Shown here: positions 37,780 through 46,396 of the stretch, piece by piece
Layout of the letters: every line of letters starts with the position of its first letter
Position numbering within the stretch: the stretch's first letter is position 1
From: an uncultured Clostridia bacterium
GTDB lineage: Bacteria; Bacillota; Clostridia; Oscillospirales; Acutalibacteraceae
Reading direction: 5' to 3'
Assembly: GCA_938034875.1 (NCBI GenBank)
Contig: CALHND010000002.1
Span: 288,021-352,020 of the forward strand
Length of the DNA stretch: 64,000 nt
The notes under the pieces: generated by a model
Told to the model about the DNA's origin: nothing
Database searches by the model: none
What the model saw: the letters and a program-made list of their open reading frames with translations, nothing else
Translations under genes and position numbers: made by a program

Positions 37780-39309
37780 ATGGTTTCAAAGCTGTACAGC
37801 ATAGGCATTTTCGGAATAGAGACCTTTACTGTGGAGGTAGAATCCGACATATCGGTAGGCATACCTGCGTTTGACATTGTGGGACTGCCTGACACAGCCG
37901 TTAAAGAATCACGTGGCAGAGTACGTTCTGCCGCAAAAAACTGCGGACTTGAGTTTCCTATCAGCCGAGTTACAGTAAACCTTGCCCCCGCCGACATAAA
38001 AAAAGAGGGCGCTATATACGATCTGCCCGTGCTAATGTCTATACTTTCCGCTGCAGGTCAAATTACAGCAGATATTGCTGACACGGTATTCATCGGTGAA
38101 TTATCTTTAACTGGGGAAATACGCCCTGTACGAGGTTTGCTAGCAATGGCTATACACGCAAAAAACAGCGGATTTAAACGATTTTTCATTCCGTACGAAA
38201 ACGCTGCCGAAGCATCGGCAGTTTCCGGTATTGACATTATACCAATAAGCAGCCTTGCCGAGCTGCTTGAAGTTCTTTCAGGTGCAAAAAGCATTGCGCC
38301 AATCAAAGCAGAGGATTATCCCAATATCGAAACGACAGATTATCTTGATTTTTCTGATGTCAAAGGTCAGCACGCTGCAAAATCGGCCATTGAAACAGCC
38401 GCAGCAGGCGGGCACAACATTCTTCTTATCGGCCCTCCTGGGTCAGGAAAAAGTATGCTTGCAAAGCGCATACCGTCAATACTGCCCGAAATGACATTTG
38501 ACGAACAAATAGAAACCACAAAAATACACTCGATCGCAGGGGTTTTACCCAGCGGAGTCAGACTTATACGCCACCGTCCCTTTCGTGCGCCTCACCACAC
38601 AATTTCGCCGGCAGGATTGTCGGGCGGCGGCACCGTTCCCCGACCTGGGGAAATTTCTCTTGCCCATAACGGCGTTCTGTTCCTGGACGAACTGCCCGAA
38701 TTTCCCCGTTCCTCGCTCGAAACACTGCGCCAACCTCTTGAAGACGGCAAGGTTAACATTACTCGTGTTGCCGGCTCGCTTAGCTACAACTGTTCCTTCA
38801 TGATGGTTGCAGCGATGAATCCGTGTCCATGTGGGTACTTTGGTCATCCCACAAAACAGTGCACCTGTTCATCTCGTTCGGTTGCAAACTATTTGGGACG
38901 AATTTCGGGGCCTATGCTTGACCGCATGGATTTGCACATTGAGGTGCCACCGGTTAATTTTGATTCGCTGTCGGACTCGGCACGAGCAGAAAGCTCGGCC
39001 CAAATACGCGAACGTGTCAATGCGGCGAGAAAAATACAGCAGCGCCGTTTTGACGGCACCACAGTCTCCTGCAATGCAAGGATGACCTCTAAAATGCTCG
39101 ACGAATACTGTCCGATGACCGATGATGCAAAAAAGGTGCTAAAGTCGGCATTTGAAAGGTTAGATATGTCAGCACGTACATACGATCGAATTTTAAAAGT
39201 CGCTCGTACTGTTGCCGATATTGACAACAGCGAAGTTATAACCGCGTCTCATATTATGCAGGCAGTGCGTTTTCGCAGCCTGGACAGAAAATATTGGAGC
39301 CACGGATAA
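37780..39309 (+). CDS. YifB/ComM-type Mg-chelatase-like AAA+ ATPase
   Basis: A 509-residue protein. The N-terminal LonC-like domain begins MVSKLYSIGIFGIETFTVEVES, followed by an AAA+ domain with LIGPPGSGKSMLAKRIPSILP, the insert FRAPHHTISPAGLSGGG and LAHNGVLFLDELPEF, and a C-terminal Mg-chelatase helical domain. ComM-type proteins act as branch-migration helicases in natural transformation; the role in Clostridia is less clear. The start at 37780 has GAGGTG six bases upstream; a longer reading would include the promoter. It is followed nine bases later by mnmA. Confidence 0.92.
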   Translation: MVSKLYSIGIFGIETFTVEVESDISVGIPAFDIVGLPDTAVKESRGRVRSAAKNCGLEFPISRVTVNLAPADIKKEGAIYDLPVLMSILSAAGQITADIADTVFIGELSLTGEIRPVRGLLAMAIHAKNSGFKRFFIPYENAAEASAVSGIDIIPISSLAELLEVLSGAKSIAPIKAEDYPNIETTDYLDFSDVKGQHAAKSAIETAAAGGHNILLIGPPGSGKSMLAKRIPSILPEMTFDEQIETTKIHSIAGVLPSGVRLIRHRPFRAPHHTISPAGLSGGGTVPRPGEISLAHNGVLFLDELPEFPRSSLETLRQPLEDGKVNITRVAGSLSYNCSFMMVAAMNPCPCGYFGHPTKQCTCSSRSVANYLGRISGPMLDRMDLHIEVPPVNFDSLSDSARAESSAQIRERVNAARKIQQRRFDGTTVSCNARMTSKMLDEYCPMTDDAKKVLKSAFERLDMSARTYDRILKVARTVADIDNSEVITASHIMQAVRFRSLDRKYWSHG

Positions 39310-39318
39310 GGAGTTATT

Positions 39319-40392
39319 ATGATTAAAAAGAAAGTTTTAGTCGCAATGAGTGGCGGTGTTGACTCGTCTGCCGCTGCCGCCTTGCTTATTGAACAAGGGT
39401 ATTCGGTTGCCGGTGCTACCATGCAAATGTTTACAAAAAGCGAGATAGATGCCGGTATTGCCTGCGAGGATGCAGTAAAAGATGCAAAAAGAGTTGCAAA
39501 GCAGCTTGGAATAGACCATTACACATTTGATTTCAGCGACCAATTTAGAGAAAACGTAATTGAACCGTTTATAAATGATTATTTAATGGGACGCACGCCA
39601 AACCCGTGTGTTTTTTGCAACAAAACAATGAAATTTGGTATGTTTCTTGACCGCGCACTCGAAATGGGCTTTGATTATATTGCAACCGGCCATTACGCAC
39701 AGATTACGCATGACGAAAATGGATATCATTTGATCAATTCCGCCTATGACAGCAAAGATCAAACGTACGTTCTATATAACATGACACAGCACATTTTGTC
39801 ACACTTGCTGCTGCCGGTCGGAAAAATGGATAAAAGCCAAATTCGTGCATATGCCGAAAAAGCAGGATTAGATGTCGCTAACAAGCCCGATTCACAAGAA
39901 ATTTGCTTTGTTTCTGATGATAATTATGCTGAGTATATTAAGCAACACAGCCAGTACAAAGATATTGAAGGGGATTTTGTTGACACAAACGGCTCTGTCA
40001 TCGGCCGCCACAAGGGCATAATTCACTACACAGTCGGTCAGCGCAAGGGGCTGGGTGTTGCTTTTGGAGAACCAAAATATGTAGTCAAAGTTGACGCGGA
40101 AAATAATCGCATTATACTTGGTGGTAATGACGACACCTTTTCATCTGAACTTATTGCTGAAAAAGTCAATTTCATAAACGGCGAAGCTCTGGTTGAGCCA
40201 ATTTCGGTAACCGCAAAGGTACGCTATGGTGCAAAAGGTACTATGGCAACCATTTCACCGCTTGAAAACGGATGCGTCAGGGTGCAATTTGAAAAGCCTG
40301 TTCGTGCAGTCACACCCGGTCAATCGGTAGCTTTTTACCGTGATAATGAGCTCATCGGCGGAGGTATTATTACCGGAATTATTGACAAATAA
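39319..40392 (+). CDS. mnmA: tRNA-specific 2-thiouridylase MnmA
   Basis: A 357-residue enzyme that thiolates U34 of tRNA-Lys, -Glu and -Gln. The PP-loop AMSGGVDSSAAAALL is at residues 9-23. The catalytic Cys lies in RTPNPCVFCNKTMKFG (about 92-107) and a second Cys in NKPDSQEICFVSDDNY. C-terminal beta-barrel motifs end the protein. The start has GGAG seven bases upstream. Its last codons contain the -35 box of the downstream ABC unit. Confidence 0.96.
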   Translation: MIKKKVLVAMSGGVDSSAAAALLIEQGYSVAGATMQMFTKSEIDAGIACEDAVKDAKRVAKQLGIDHYTFDFSDQFRENVIEPFINDYLMGRTPNPCVFCNKTMKFGMFLDRALEMGFDYIATGHYAQITHDENGYHLINSAYDSKDQTYVLYNMTQHILSHLLLPVGKMDKSQIRAYAEKAGLDVANKPDSQEICFVSDDNYAEYIKQHSQYKDIEGDFVDTNGSVIGRHKGIIHYTVGQRKGLGVAFGEPKYVVKVDAENNRIILGGNDDTFSSELIAEKVNFINGEALVEPISVTAKVRYGAKGTMATISPLENGCVRVQFEKPVRAVTPGQSVAFYRDNELIGGGIITGIIDK

Positions 40393-40410
40393 ATGTCGCT
40401 GTTATATAAT
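40382..40410 (+). promoter_or_regulatory. consensus promoter of the ABC/DUF1854 unit
   Basis: TTGACA, 17 bp, TATAAT. The -35 box overlaps the last codons and stop of mnmA, so the ABC unit is transcribed on its own. Confidence 0.9.
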
Positions 40411-40445
40411 GTAAACACAAATTTGATTCGCACACGGAGTCATCA

Positions 40446-42890
40446 ATGTATAAAACTCAAAAGCCCAGCAAATCTTTGCTGGCAGTAATGAAAAATTATA
40501 ACATTGCGGCCGACGATATCCTTACTGTTACCTGTACGGATTTTTCAGTCGACTGCATTTTTGTTTTCAACTGGCTCGTTCTGACAAAAGAACGGGTCTA
40601 TTGGCTTTATTCTGACAGGACTGTGGCAAATATTGACCATTCCAGCCGTACCGACGGCAGAAACGAAGTGCCGACAGATGTCAAAGTCGAGCAGTTCGAA
40701 TTATCGGACATTGAGGTTATGGAAACAATCCCCCTTGCCGCAGGCTGTGTGCTCAGCATTACGGTTAACGGCATTTCTCGCAAGCTATGCGCTGCAAGTG
40801 CAACCTGCACTCCCGGAGCAAACCATTTTTCACAAAGCGTCATGCTTGCAAAGGAAAAAAATTATGCTCGCATAGCTGAGATGAATGAAAAGCGCAGGCA
40901 TTCGCGCGGCGTTTGTCCAAAATGCGGCGCAGCGTACAAAGAGTACGGAAACAAAATTTGCCCCAAATGCAACAGCCGTCGTTCCTCAATGCTACGATTG
41001 CTTAAATTTTTCCTGCCGTACAAGGGCATCATTGCTATTGTTACACTGTGCATAGTTTTGTCGACCCTTGTTAACCTTGTTTCGCCTTATTTAAGCGGTA
41101 CAGTGCTTTACGGCGACATTCTTGAAGGGAAACTTGGTTTTACCAAAATATTTGACAGCGGCATGCAAATTACTACGGCGCTGCTGATAGTCGTTCTGAC
41201 CATTTTCCTTTCAAAGCTGATTAATCAAATATTTACAGCCGTGCAAAACATTGCAATAGCTAAAATAGTTCCATATGTAGTCAGAGATTTGAAAGCAAAA
41301 ATTTTTGATGTAATGAGCCGGCTTTCACTTAACTTTTTTCAGCGCCGCGAAACAGGCAACTTAATGACACGTGTACTTGACGATGCCGAACAAGTAACAA
41401 ATCTGTTTATTGAGGACGTACCCAAGCTGATGGTTGACGGCCTGACAATAGTCGGAGTCGCCGTTGCCATGGTTGCTATCAGCTGGCCTGTTGCCATTGC
41501 CGCTGTTTTGTTCATTCCCCTCTCGTCATTAATAACGCTGCGCTTAATGCCAAAAATGTGGGTTTTTTTCGGAATGAAATTTCGTACCTCTCGAAACATG
41601 AACTCACACATAAACGACAATTTATCCGGAGCGCGCGTTGTGCGTGCCTTTGGTCAGCAGCAATCAGAGCAGGAGAGATTTGATAAGCTGAACGAGAGCG
41701 TTAAATCTGTCGAATACAAAATTGTCGGCGTTCAAAATGAGCTGTACGCTACCTATAATCTCGTTCAAAACATTGGCATTTTTGCCGTTTGGGGACTTGG
41801 CTCATTCCTGGTATTGAGAAACCTTGATTTCAGTTACGCCAACATCATTACACTCATTGGCTATGTAGGAATGCTTAGCGGCCCTGTAAACACTATTTCA
41901 AACGCTCTTCGCCAACTTGCCAACTGTATGAACAGTACACAGCGTATTTTTGAAATACTTGATTCAAAACCCGACATTGATGAAGCGGAAAATCCTGTTT
42001 TCCCCGAAAATATGAAGGGTGATATTAAAGTTGAAAATGTTACATTTTCATACGAAAAAGATAAGCCCGTACTACACAATCTGAGCTTTGAAGTCAAAGC
42101 CGGTCAAATGCTTGGCGTAGTCGGCCACTCGGGAGCTGGAAAAACAACTCTTTTGTGTCTCATTTCGCGTCTGTACGATCCGGATGAAGGCAACATTTAC
42201 ATAGATGGTATAAACATTCGTGAAATGAAGCTTAAGGATTTGCACCGTTCAATTGCTGTTGTGTCCCAGGAAACCTTCATTTTCATGGGCACTGTTGCAG
42301 ATAACATTGCATATTCAAACCCAAATATTCCTCGCAGCAAAATAATTGAAGCTGCTATGGCTGCCAGCGCACACGAATTTATAACCAATCTGCCCGACGG
42401 GTACGACACTGTTATCGGGTCATCGGGACGTGAACTGTCAGGCGGAGAGCGCCAACGCATATCCATTGCACGTGCAATACTTGCAGACCCAAAAATACTC
42501 ATTCTTGACGAAGCTACTGCATCAATGGATACCGAAACAGAGCAAAGTATTCAGCAGTCGCTTGAGCAGCTGTCAAAAGGCAGAACAACTATATCGGTAG
42601 CACACCGACTTTCTACGCTAAGAAATGCCGACCTGCTGATTGTGCTCGAAAACGGCTATTTGGAAGAAAGCGGGACGCACAACGAGCTGATTGAAAAAGA
42701 GGGCATATATTACCGACTGGCCCAGTTGCAAGGTAAAGCCCTGACAATAGAAGGAATCGGAACGGAATGGCAGACGACGGGATTTCTGCCGCAGGGTCCA
42801 ATGGGGCATCGTCCCCCGGGTGGCCCTCCGCCAATGGGAGGTCGCCCAATGGGCCGTCCGCCAATGGGATTTCCGCCAACAATGAGGTGA
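40446..42890 (+). CDS. ABC half-transporter with N-terminal PH-like domain and zinc ribbon
   Basis: An 814-residue protein. Residues 1-150 form a beta-rich domain with WLVLTKERVYWLY, like bacterial PH domains. A zinc ribbon with Cys 157, 160, 172 and 175 (two CPKC knuckles) follows. Six transmembrane helices (about 185-480) form a type-IV exporter domain. The ATPase has GHSGAGKTT, LSGGERQR and ILILDEATASMDTE, all intact. The last about 33 residues are a Pro/Gly/Met/Arg-rich tail. It should pair with the half-transporter at 43.4 kb. The substrate is unknown; related ABC-plus-DUF1854 sets occur near cyanophycin genes in other bacteria, which are not present here. Confidence 0.88.
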   Translation: MYKTQKPSKSLLAVMKNYNIAADDILTVTCTDFSVDCIFVFNWLVLTKERVYWLYSDRTVANIDHSSRTDGRNEVPTDVKVEQFELSDIEVMETIPLAAGCVLSITVNGISRKLCAASATCTPGANHFSQSVMLAKEKNYARIAEMNEKRRHSRGVCPKCGAAYKEYGNKICPKCNSRRSSMLRLLKFFLPYKGIIAIVTLCIVLSTLVNLVSPYLSGTVLYGDILEGKLGFTKIFDSGMQITTALLIVVLTIFLSKLINQIFTAVQNIAIAKIVPYVVRDLKAKIFDVMSRLSLNFFQRRETGNLMTRVLDDAEQVTNLFIEDVPKLMVDGLTIVGVAVAMVAISWPVAIAAVLFIPLSSLITLRLMPKMWVFFGMKFRTSRNMNSHINDNLSGARVVRAFGQQQSEQERFDKLNESVKSVEYKIVGVQNELYATYNLVQNIGIFAVWGLGSFLVLRNLDFSYANIITLIGYVGMLSGPVNTISNALRQLANCMNSTQRIFEILDSKPDIDEAENPVFPENMKGDIKVENVTFSYEKDKPVLHNLSFEVKAGQMLGVVGHSGAGKTTLLCLISRLYDPDEGNIYIDGINIREMKLKDLHRSIAVVSQETFIFMGTVADNIAYSNPNIPRSKIIEAAMAASAHEFITNLPDGYDTVIGSSGRELSGGERQRISIARAILADPKILILDEATASMDTETEQSIQQSLEQLSKGRTTISVAHRLSTLRNADLLIVLENGYLEESGTHNELIEKEGIYYRLAQLQGKALTIEGIGTEWQTTGFLPQGPMGHRPPGGPPPMGGRPMGRPPMGFPPTMR

Positions 42891-42898
42891 ACAGTGTG

Positions 42899-43393
42899 AT
42901 GAATGAAATTCGCTATATTAACAAAAACAACGCGCATTTTTCTGTAAATGACGGCGGATTTATTTCGCTCGATTTTGGCGGAAATCATTATGAACGCATT
43001 TTGGTTTTTCGCTCTTTTCCGTTTTCAGACGGTGACCAGTTTCTTTCTGTACGCGAATCGACAGGACGAAACGCAGAAATAGGAATTATAAAGCACATTG
43101 ATGACATGGACGAAAATGCTAAAGAAATCATTCTTCATGACCTCAAACTGCGATATTTTGTTCCTAAAATTAAAAATATCCACAGCGTTCGTATGGACCA
43201 CGGATATGCTACATTCACAGTGCTTACCGACTACGGCGATATGAAATTTGTTGCGCGCAGTTCGGGTGATGCAGTCACCCGCTTGAGCGACAATCGTGTG
43301 ATTTTTACTGATATTGACGGAAACCGTTACGAAATAGAAAATTTAGATAACCTTAGTGCCATGGAAATTAAACGAATAGATGTATTCCTGTAA
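42899..43393 (+). CDS. DUF1854 family protein
   Basis: A 164-residue soluble protein rich in beta strands, with FISLDFGGNHYERILVFRSFPFS near the N-terminus and a middle segment EIILHDLKLRYFVPKIKNI, matching DUF1854. Members are commonly encoded with paired ABC half-transporters. The start at 42899 has GAGGTG nine bases upstream, overlapping the last codons of the first ABC gene; an upstream reading to 42767 would be inside that gene. It lies between the two half-transporter genes in the same unit, so a role as partner or regulator of the exporter is likely (inference). Confidence 0.85.
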   Translation: MNEIRYINKNNAHFSVNDGGFISLDFGGNHYERILVFRSFPFSDGDQFLSVRESTGRNAEIGIIKHIDDMDENAKEIILHDLKLRYFVPKIKNIHSVRMDHGYATFTVLTDYGDMKFVARSSGDAVTRLSDNRVIFTDIDGNRYEIENLDNLSAMEIKRIDVFL

Positions 43394-43411
43394 AGCGGAA
43401 GGAAAATTGTA

Positions 43412-45604
43412 ATGAAGCTTTTGTTCGAACTGCCCGAAAAGTACCAAAAGTACATTGACGGCTCAGAGCAAATTGAATACTGTGTGCCGTTTGATATCGG
43501 CAACGACTGCCAAGTTGTCTCAGACGGCTTTGTTGTTGTTACCAACAAACGCATAATCTCATTATGCGACGGACAGGAAACAGCAAATTACCCTTTTAGC
43601 GAAATTGACGGCGTCAAATACCAGTCGTTTATCGGTTGCGGTGCAATCTCAGTCGTAAAACACGGCAAATATATACGAATTGCCAGCTTTTCTATGCGTC
43701 ACACAATTAGATTTTCTTATGTTGTAAAAGGTGCAAAGGTTTTGCTTAACGGCGGCAACGAAAAAATAGAATGTCACGAAAAGGAAACAGCGTGTCTTAA
43801 GTGCGGTCAACCGCTTGCAGGTGCCACAACTTGCCCAAAATGCGACCGTAAAAGCATTACTCTGCACAGACTTAAGCAGCTGTGCAGCTCCTATGTTTTG
43901 CAACTCATTCTAATTTCATTAGTAATGGTAGCTGTTACTGCCTGCTCGCTTTACACCCAATCTTTACAGCAAAAATTCATTGATAACACGCTACGCCAAC
44001 CATCGCCCGATAAAATTAATGAGGTTGTCATTTTTATTGTGGCTATGCTTCTGCTTACCATATTCAATGTTATTGCAACCATTTACAAAAACATAATGTG
44101 CGTGCGGTTGGGAGCTAAAATGAGCATGGATTTGCGCGGAAGAGTTTTCGCAAAGATTCAGCAGCTGTCCATGTCATTTATTAATCGCAGACGCCCCGGT
44201 GAGCTGATGAACCGCATCACCAATGACACATCGGCAATACGCGAATTTATGGAGGGCGCTTTTGGAAACTTGATGTCAAATTTGATTACAATGGTTGGAG
44301 CAGCCGGACTTATGTTCATTATAAACTGGCGTCTCACCCTGCTGTCCATCATTTTTGTGCCACTTTGCATTATAGTCACAAAAGCATTTAACAGAAAAAT
44401 ACACCGTCTGTTCCGAAATCAAGCAACCAAAGGTGACGATATTAAAAGTCAGCTTAATGATATGTTGTCCGGCATACGAGTAGTTAAAAACTACGGCCGA
44501 GAAAAAGAGGAATCAGACAAATTTAATAAGATGTCAGGCAAATTTGCAGACGTTCAGTTTAAAAATGAGGCTTTTTGGGCTATATTCTTCCCTTTCCTCA
44601 CTTTGACAATGGGGCTCGGTCTAAATTTCATTACATACTTTGGTGGTGCTGATGTACTCGGTGGTACAATGACAGCCGGACGTCTAATGCAGTTTACCGC
44701 ATACGCATCGATGTTGTACACTCCTCTTAACTGGATGGTGCGTTTACCACGCATGATTATGCGCATGCTGACGTCACTAGACCGAATTTTTGATGTACTG
44801 GACGACGAATCGGAAATTGAGAGCAACGGCAATGTCGAGCGTAATATAGTAGGTGACATTGAATTTAAATCGGTCACATTTGGCTACAACGCCTGCGACA
44901 TTGTGCTTGAAGATGTTAATTTATCAGTTAAAAAAGGCGAAATGATCGGCCTTGTTGGTGCCTCAGGTGTAGGAAAATCCACTATGATAAACCTGCTCAT
45001 GCGCCTTTACGATGTAAACGACGGACAAATACTGATTGATGGAATCGACATTCGTGAATACAGCTCCAATTCTCTCCACTCACAAATCGGTGTTGTTTTG
45101 CAGGAAACTTTTCTGTTTGCCGGCAGCATAATGAATAACATTCGTTACTCAAGACCCTCTGCTTCATATGAAGATGTCATTCGCGCCGCCAAAATCGCCA
45201 ATGCACATGATTTTATATGTCGACTGCCTGACGGATACGATACATTTATTGGTTCAAATGGTCTAAGTTTGTCGGGCGGCGAACGCCAACGTCTTGCCAT
45301 TGCACGAGCTGTACTGGCAGATCCACGTATACTTATTCTGGACGAGGCTACAAGCTCACTCGACAGCGAAAGCGAACTACTCGTTCAAGAGGCCATACAG
45401 CGACTTACCAGCGATCGTACCACATTTGCAATTGCCCATAGATTGTCTACGCTACGCCACGCCGACCGTTTGGTTGTTATCGGGCGTGACCATCGCATAG
45501 CTGAAATAGGCACGCATGAACAACTTATGGACAAAAAAGGAATTTATTACGGTCTGGTCACGGCGCAAAAATCTCTGTTTAAGGTAAAGACAGACGTTGA
45601 ATAA
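43412..45604 (+). CDS. ABC half-transporter 2 with PH-like domain and zinc ribbon
   Basis: A 730-residue protein with the same plan as the first half: a beta-rich N-terminal domain with FVVVTNKRIISLCDG (residues 40-54), a zinc ribbon with Cys 128, 131, 141 and 144, six helices (about 160-440), and an ATPase with GASGVGKSTM, LSGGERQR and ILILDEATSSLDSE. It lacks the Pro/Met tail. AAGGAAAA precedes the ATG. With the first half it should form a heterodimeric exporter; both ATP sites look competent. The terminator follows 32 bases after the stop. Confidence 0.88.
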   Translation: MKLLFELPEKYQKYIDGSEQIEYCVPFDIGNDCQVVSDGFVVVTNKRIISLCDGQETANYPFSEIDGVKYQSFIGCGAISVVKHGKYIRIASFSMRHTIRFSYVVKGAKVLLNGGNEKIECHEKETACLKCGQPLAGATTCPKCDRKSITLHRLKQLCSSYVLQLILISLVMVAVTACSLYTQSLQQKFIDNTLRQPSPDKINEVVIFIVAMLLLTIFNVIATIYKNIMCVRLGAKMSMDLRGRVFAKIQQLSMSFINRRRPGELMNRITNDTSAIREFMEGAFGNLMSNLITMVGAAGLMFIINWRLTLLSIIFVPLCIIVTKAFNRKIHRLFRNQATKGDDIKSQLNDMLSGIRVVKNYGREKEESDKFNKMSGKFADVQFKNEAFWAIFFPFLTLTMGLGLNFITYFGGADVLGGTMTAGRLMQFTAYASMLYTPLNWMVRLPRMIMRMLTSLDRIFDVLDDESEIESNGNVERNIVGDIEFKSVTFGYNACDIVLEDVNLSVKKGEMIGLVGASGVGKSTMINLLMRLYDVNDGQILIDGIDIREYSSNSLHSQIGVVLQETFLFAGSIMNNIRYSRPSASYEDVIRAAKIANAHDFICRLPDGYDTFIGSNGLSLSGGERQRLAIARAVLADPRILILDEATSSLDSESELLVQEAIQRLTSDRTTFAIAHRLSTLRHADRLVVIGRDHRIAEIGTHEQLMDKKGIYYGLVTAQKSLFKVKTDVE

Positions 45605-45636
45605 AAATTACATTTGTGCTGTAATTTAAATAAATC

Positions 45637-45681
45637 AATAAAGAAAACTCAGTGAGATTTACTCACTGAGTTTTCTTTATT
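45637..45681. terminator. bidirectional terminator between convergent units
   Basis: A 20-bp perfect stem (AATAAAGAAAACTCAGTGAG and its complement) with loop ATTTA. It ends the ABC unit on the plus strand and overlaps the last bases of the convergent phosphatase gene. Confidence 0.95.
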
Positions 45682-46387
45682 TTCTTATTTCTGTAAACAA
45701 TCCTGATGATGATATAGGCTCGCCGCCCGCAAAAAGATGCGAAGTGTCTCCGAGTGAAATAACCCTTGCAATTGCAGTGTTAACATCGGGCTCGTGCATC
45801 TCCATAAGCAACGTTGTAACCGACGAGGTAGGCAAAAATACTGTATGCCATGTTTGTGGCAACGGCACTCCCATAATATGCGCAATAAGTGATGTGCCAA
45901 GTCCATGGTGGCAGAAAAACGCTATGGCATCGTCGCAATCACGAAGACTTTCGCTAAAATGATAAACCATACCATCGCGAACAAATCCGTGTGCTGCTAC
46001 CGTTTCATCAAATTTTTCGCAGACATTATCATAATACGGAATAATGTTGCTGTTTTTCCACAAATCCGACTCTCGCCAACGGCTTACATCAAACACCTTT
46101 GGGTCAGCTGTCCAAACGCGCGGAGGTAAATTCCACGGTGCACCTTTATGGTCGGGTAGTCTGGCTTCAAATTCACGCAGCCAGTCACAAGTGACAACAT
46201 CTAAACCAAGCGCATCGGCAGTAGGTTTTGCCGTTGCTTGAGCTCTGCCAAGTGGTGAACAATAAATTTTGGTTATTCCCTCTCCGACAAGGCGGCGGCA
46301 CAAAAGTTCCGCCTCTCTTTTTCCCTTTTCGGTCAGGTGATCTATCGAATAATCGGGATCTCCGTGTCTTATTATAAAAATCCTCAT
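45677..46387 (-). CDS. histidine phosphatase family protein
   Basis: A 236-residue member of the phosphoglycerate-mutase-like (branch 1) family. The catalytic IIRHGDPDYSIDHLTEKGKREAELL is at residues 4-28, the second-His region is FFCHHGLGTS, and there is an acid/base Glu in the middle. Its substrate cannot be read from sequence. It follows radA by nine bases and its 3' end lies in the bidirectional terminator stem. A GGGAG site precedes the ATG. Confidence 0.88.
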   Translation of the reverse strand: MRIFIIRHGDPDYSIDHLTEKGKREAELLCRRLVGEGITKIYCSPLGRAQATAKPTADALGLDVVTCDWLREFEARLPDHKGAPWNLPPRVWTADPKVFDVSRWRESDLWKNSNIIPYYDNVCEKFDETVAAHGFVRDGMVYHFSESLRDCDDAIAFFCHHGLGTSLIAHIMGVPLPQTWHTVFLPTSSVTTLLMEMHEPDVNTAIARVISLGDTSHLFAGGEPISSSGLFTEIRK

Positions 46388-46396
46388 TTTTACTCC

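Noticed and set aside
42767..42898. Longer N-terminus for the DUF1854 protein
   Set aside because: The extra residues are an out-of-frame reading of the Pro/Met-rich tail of the first ABC gene; a proper ribosome site precedes the ATG at 42899.
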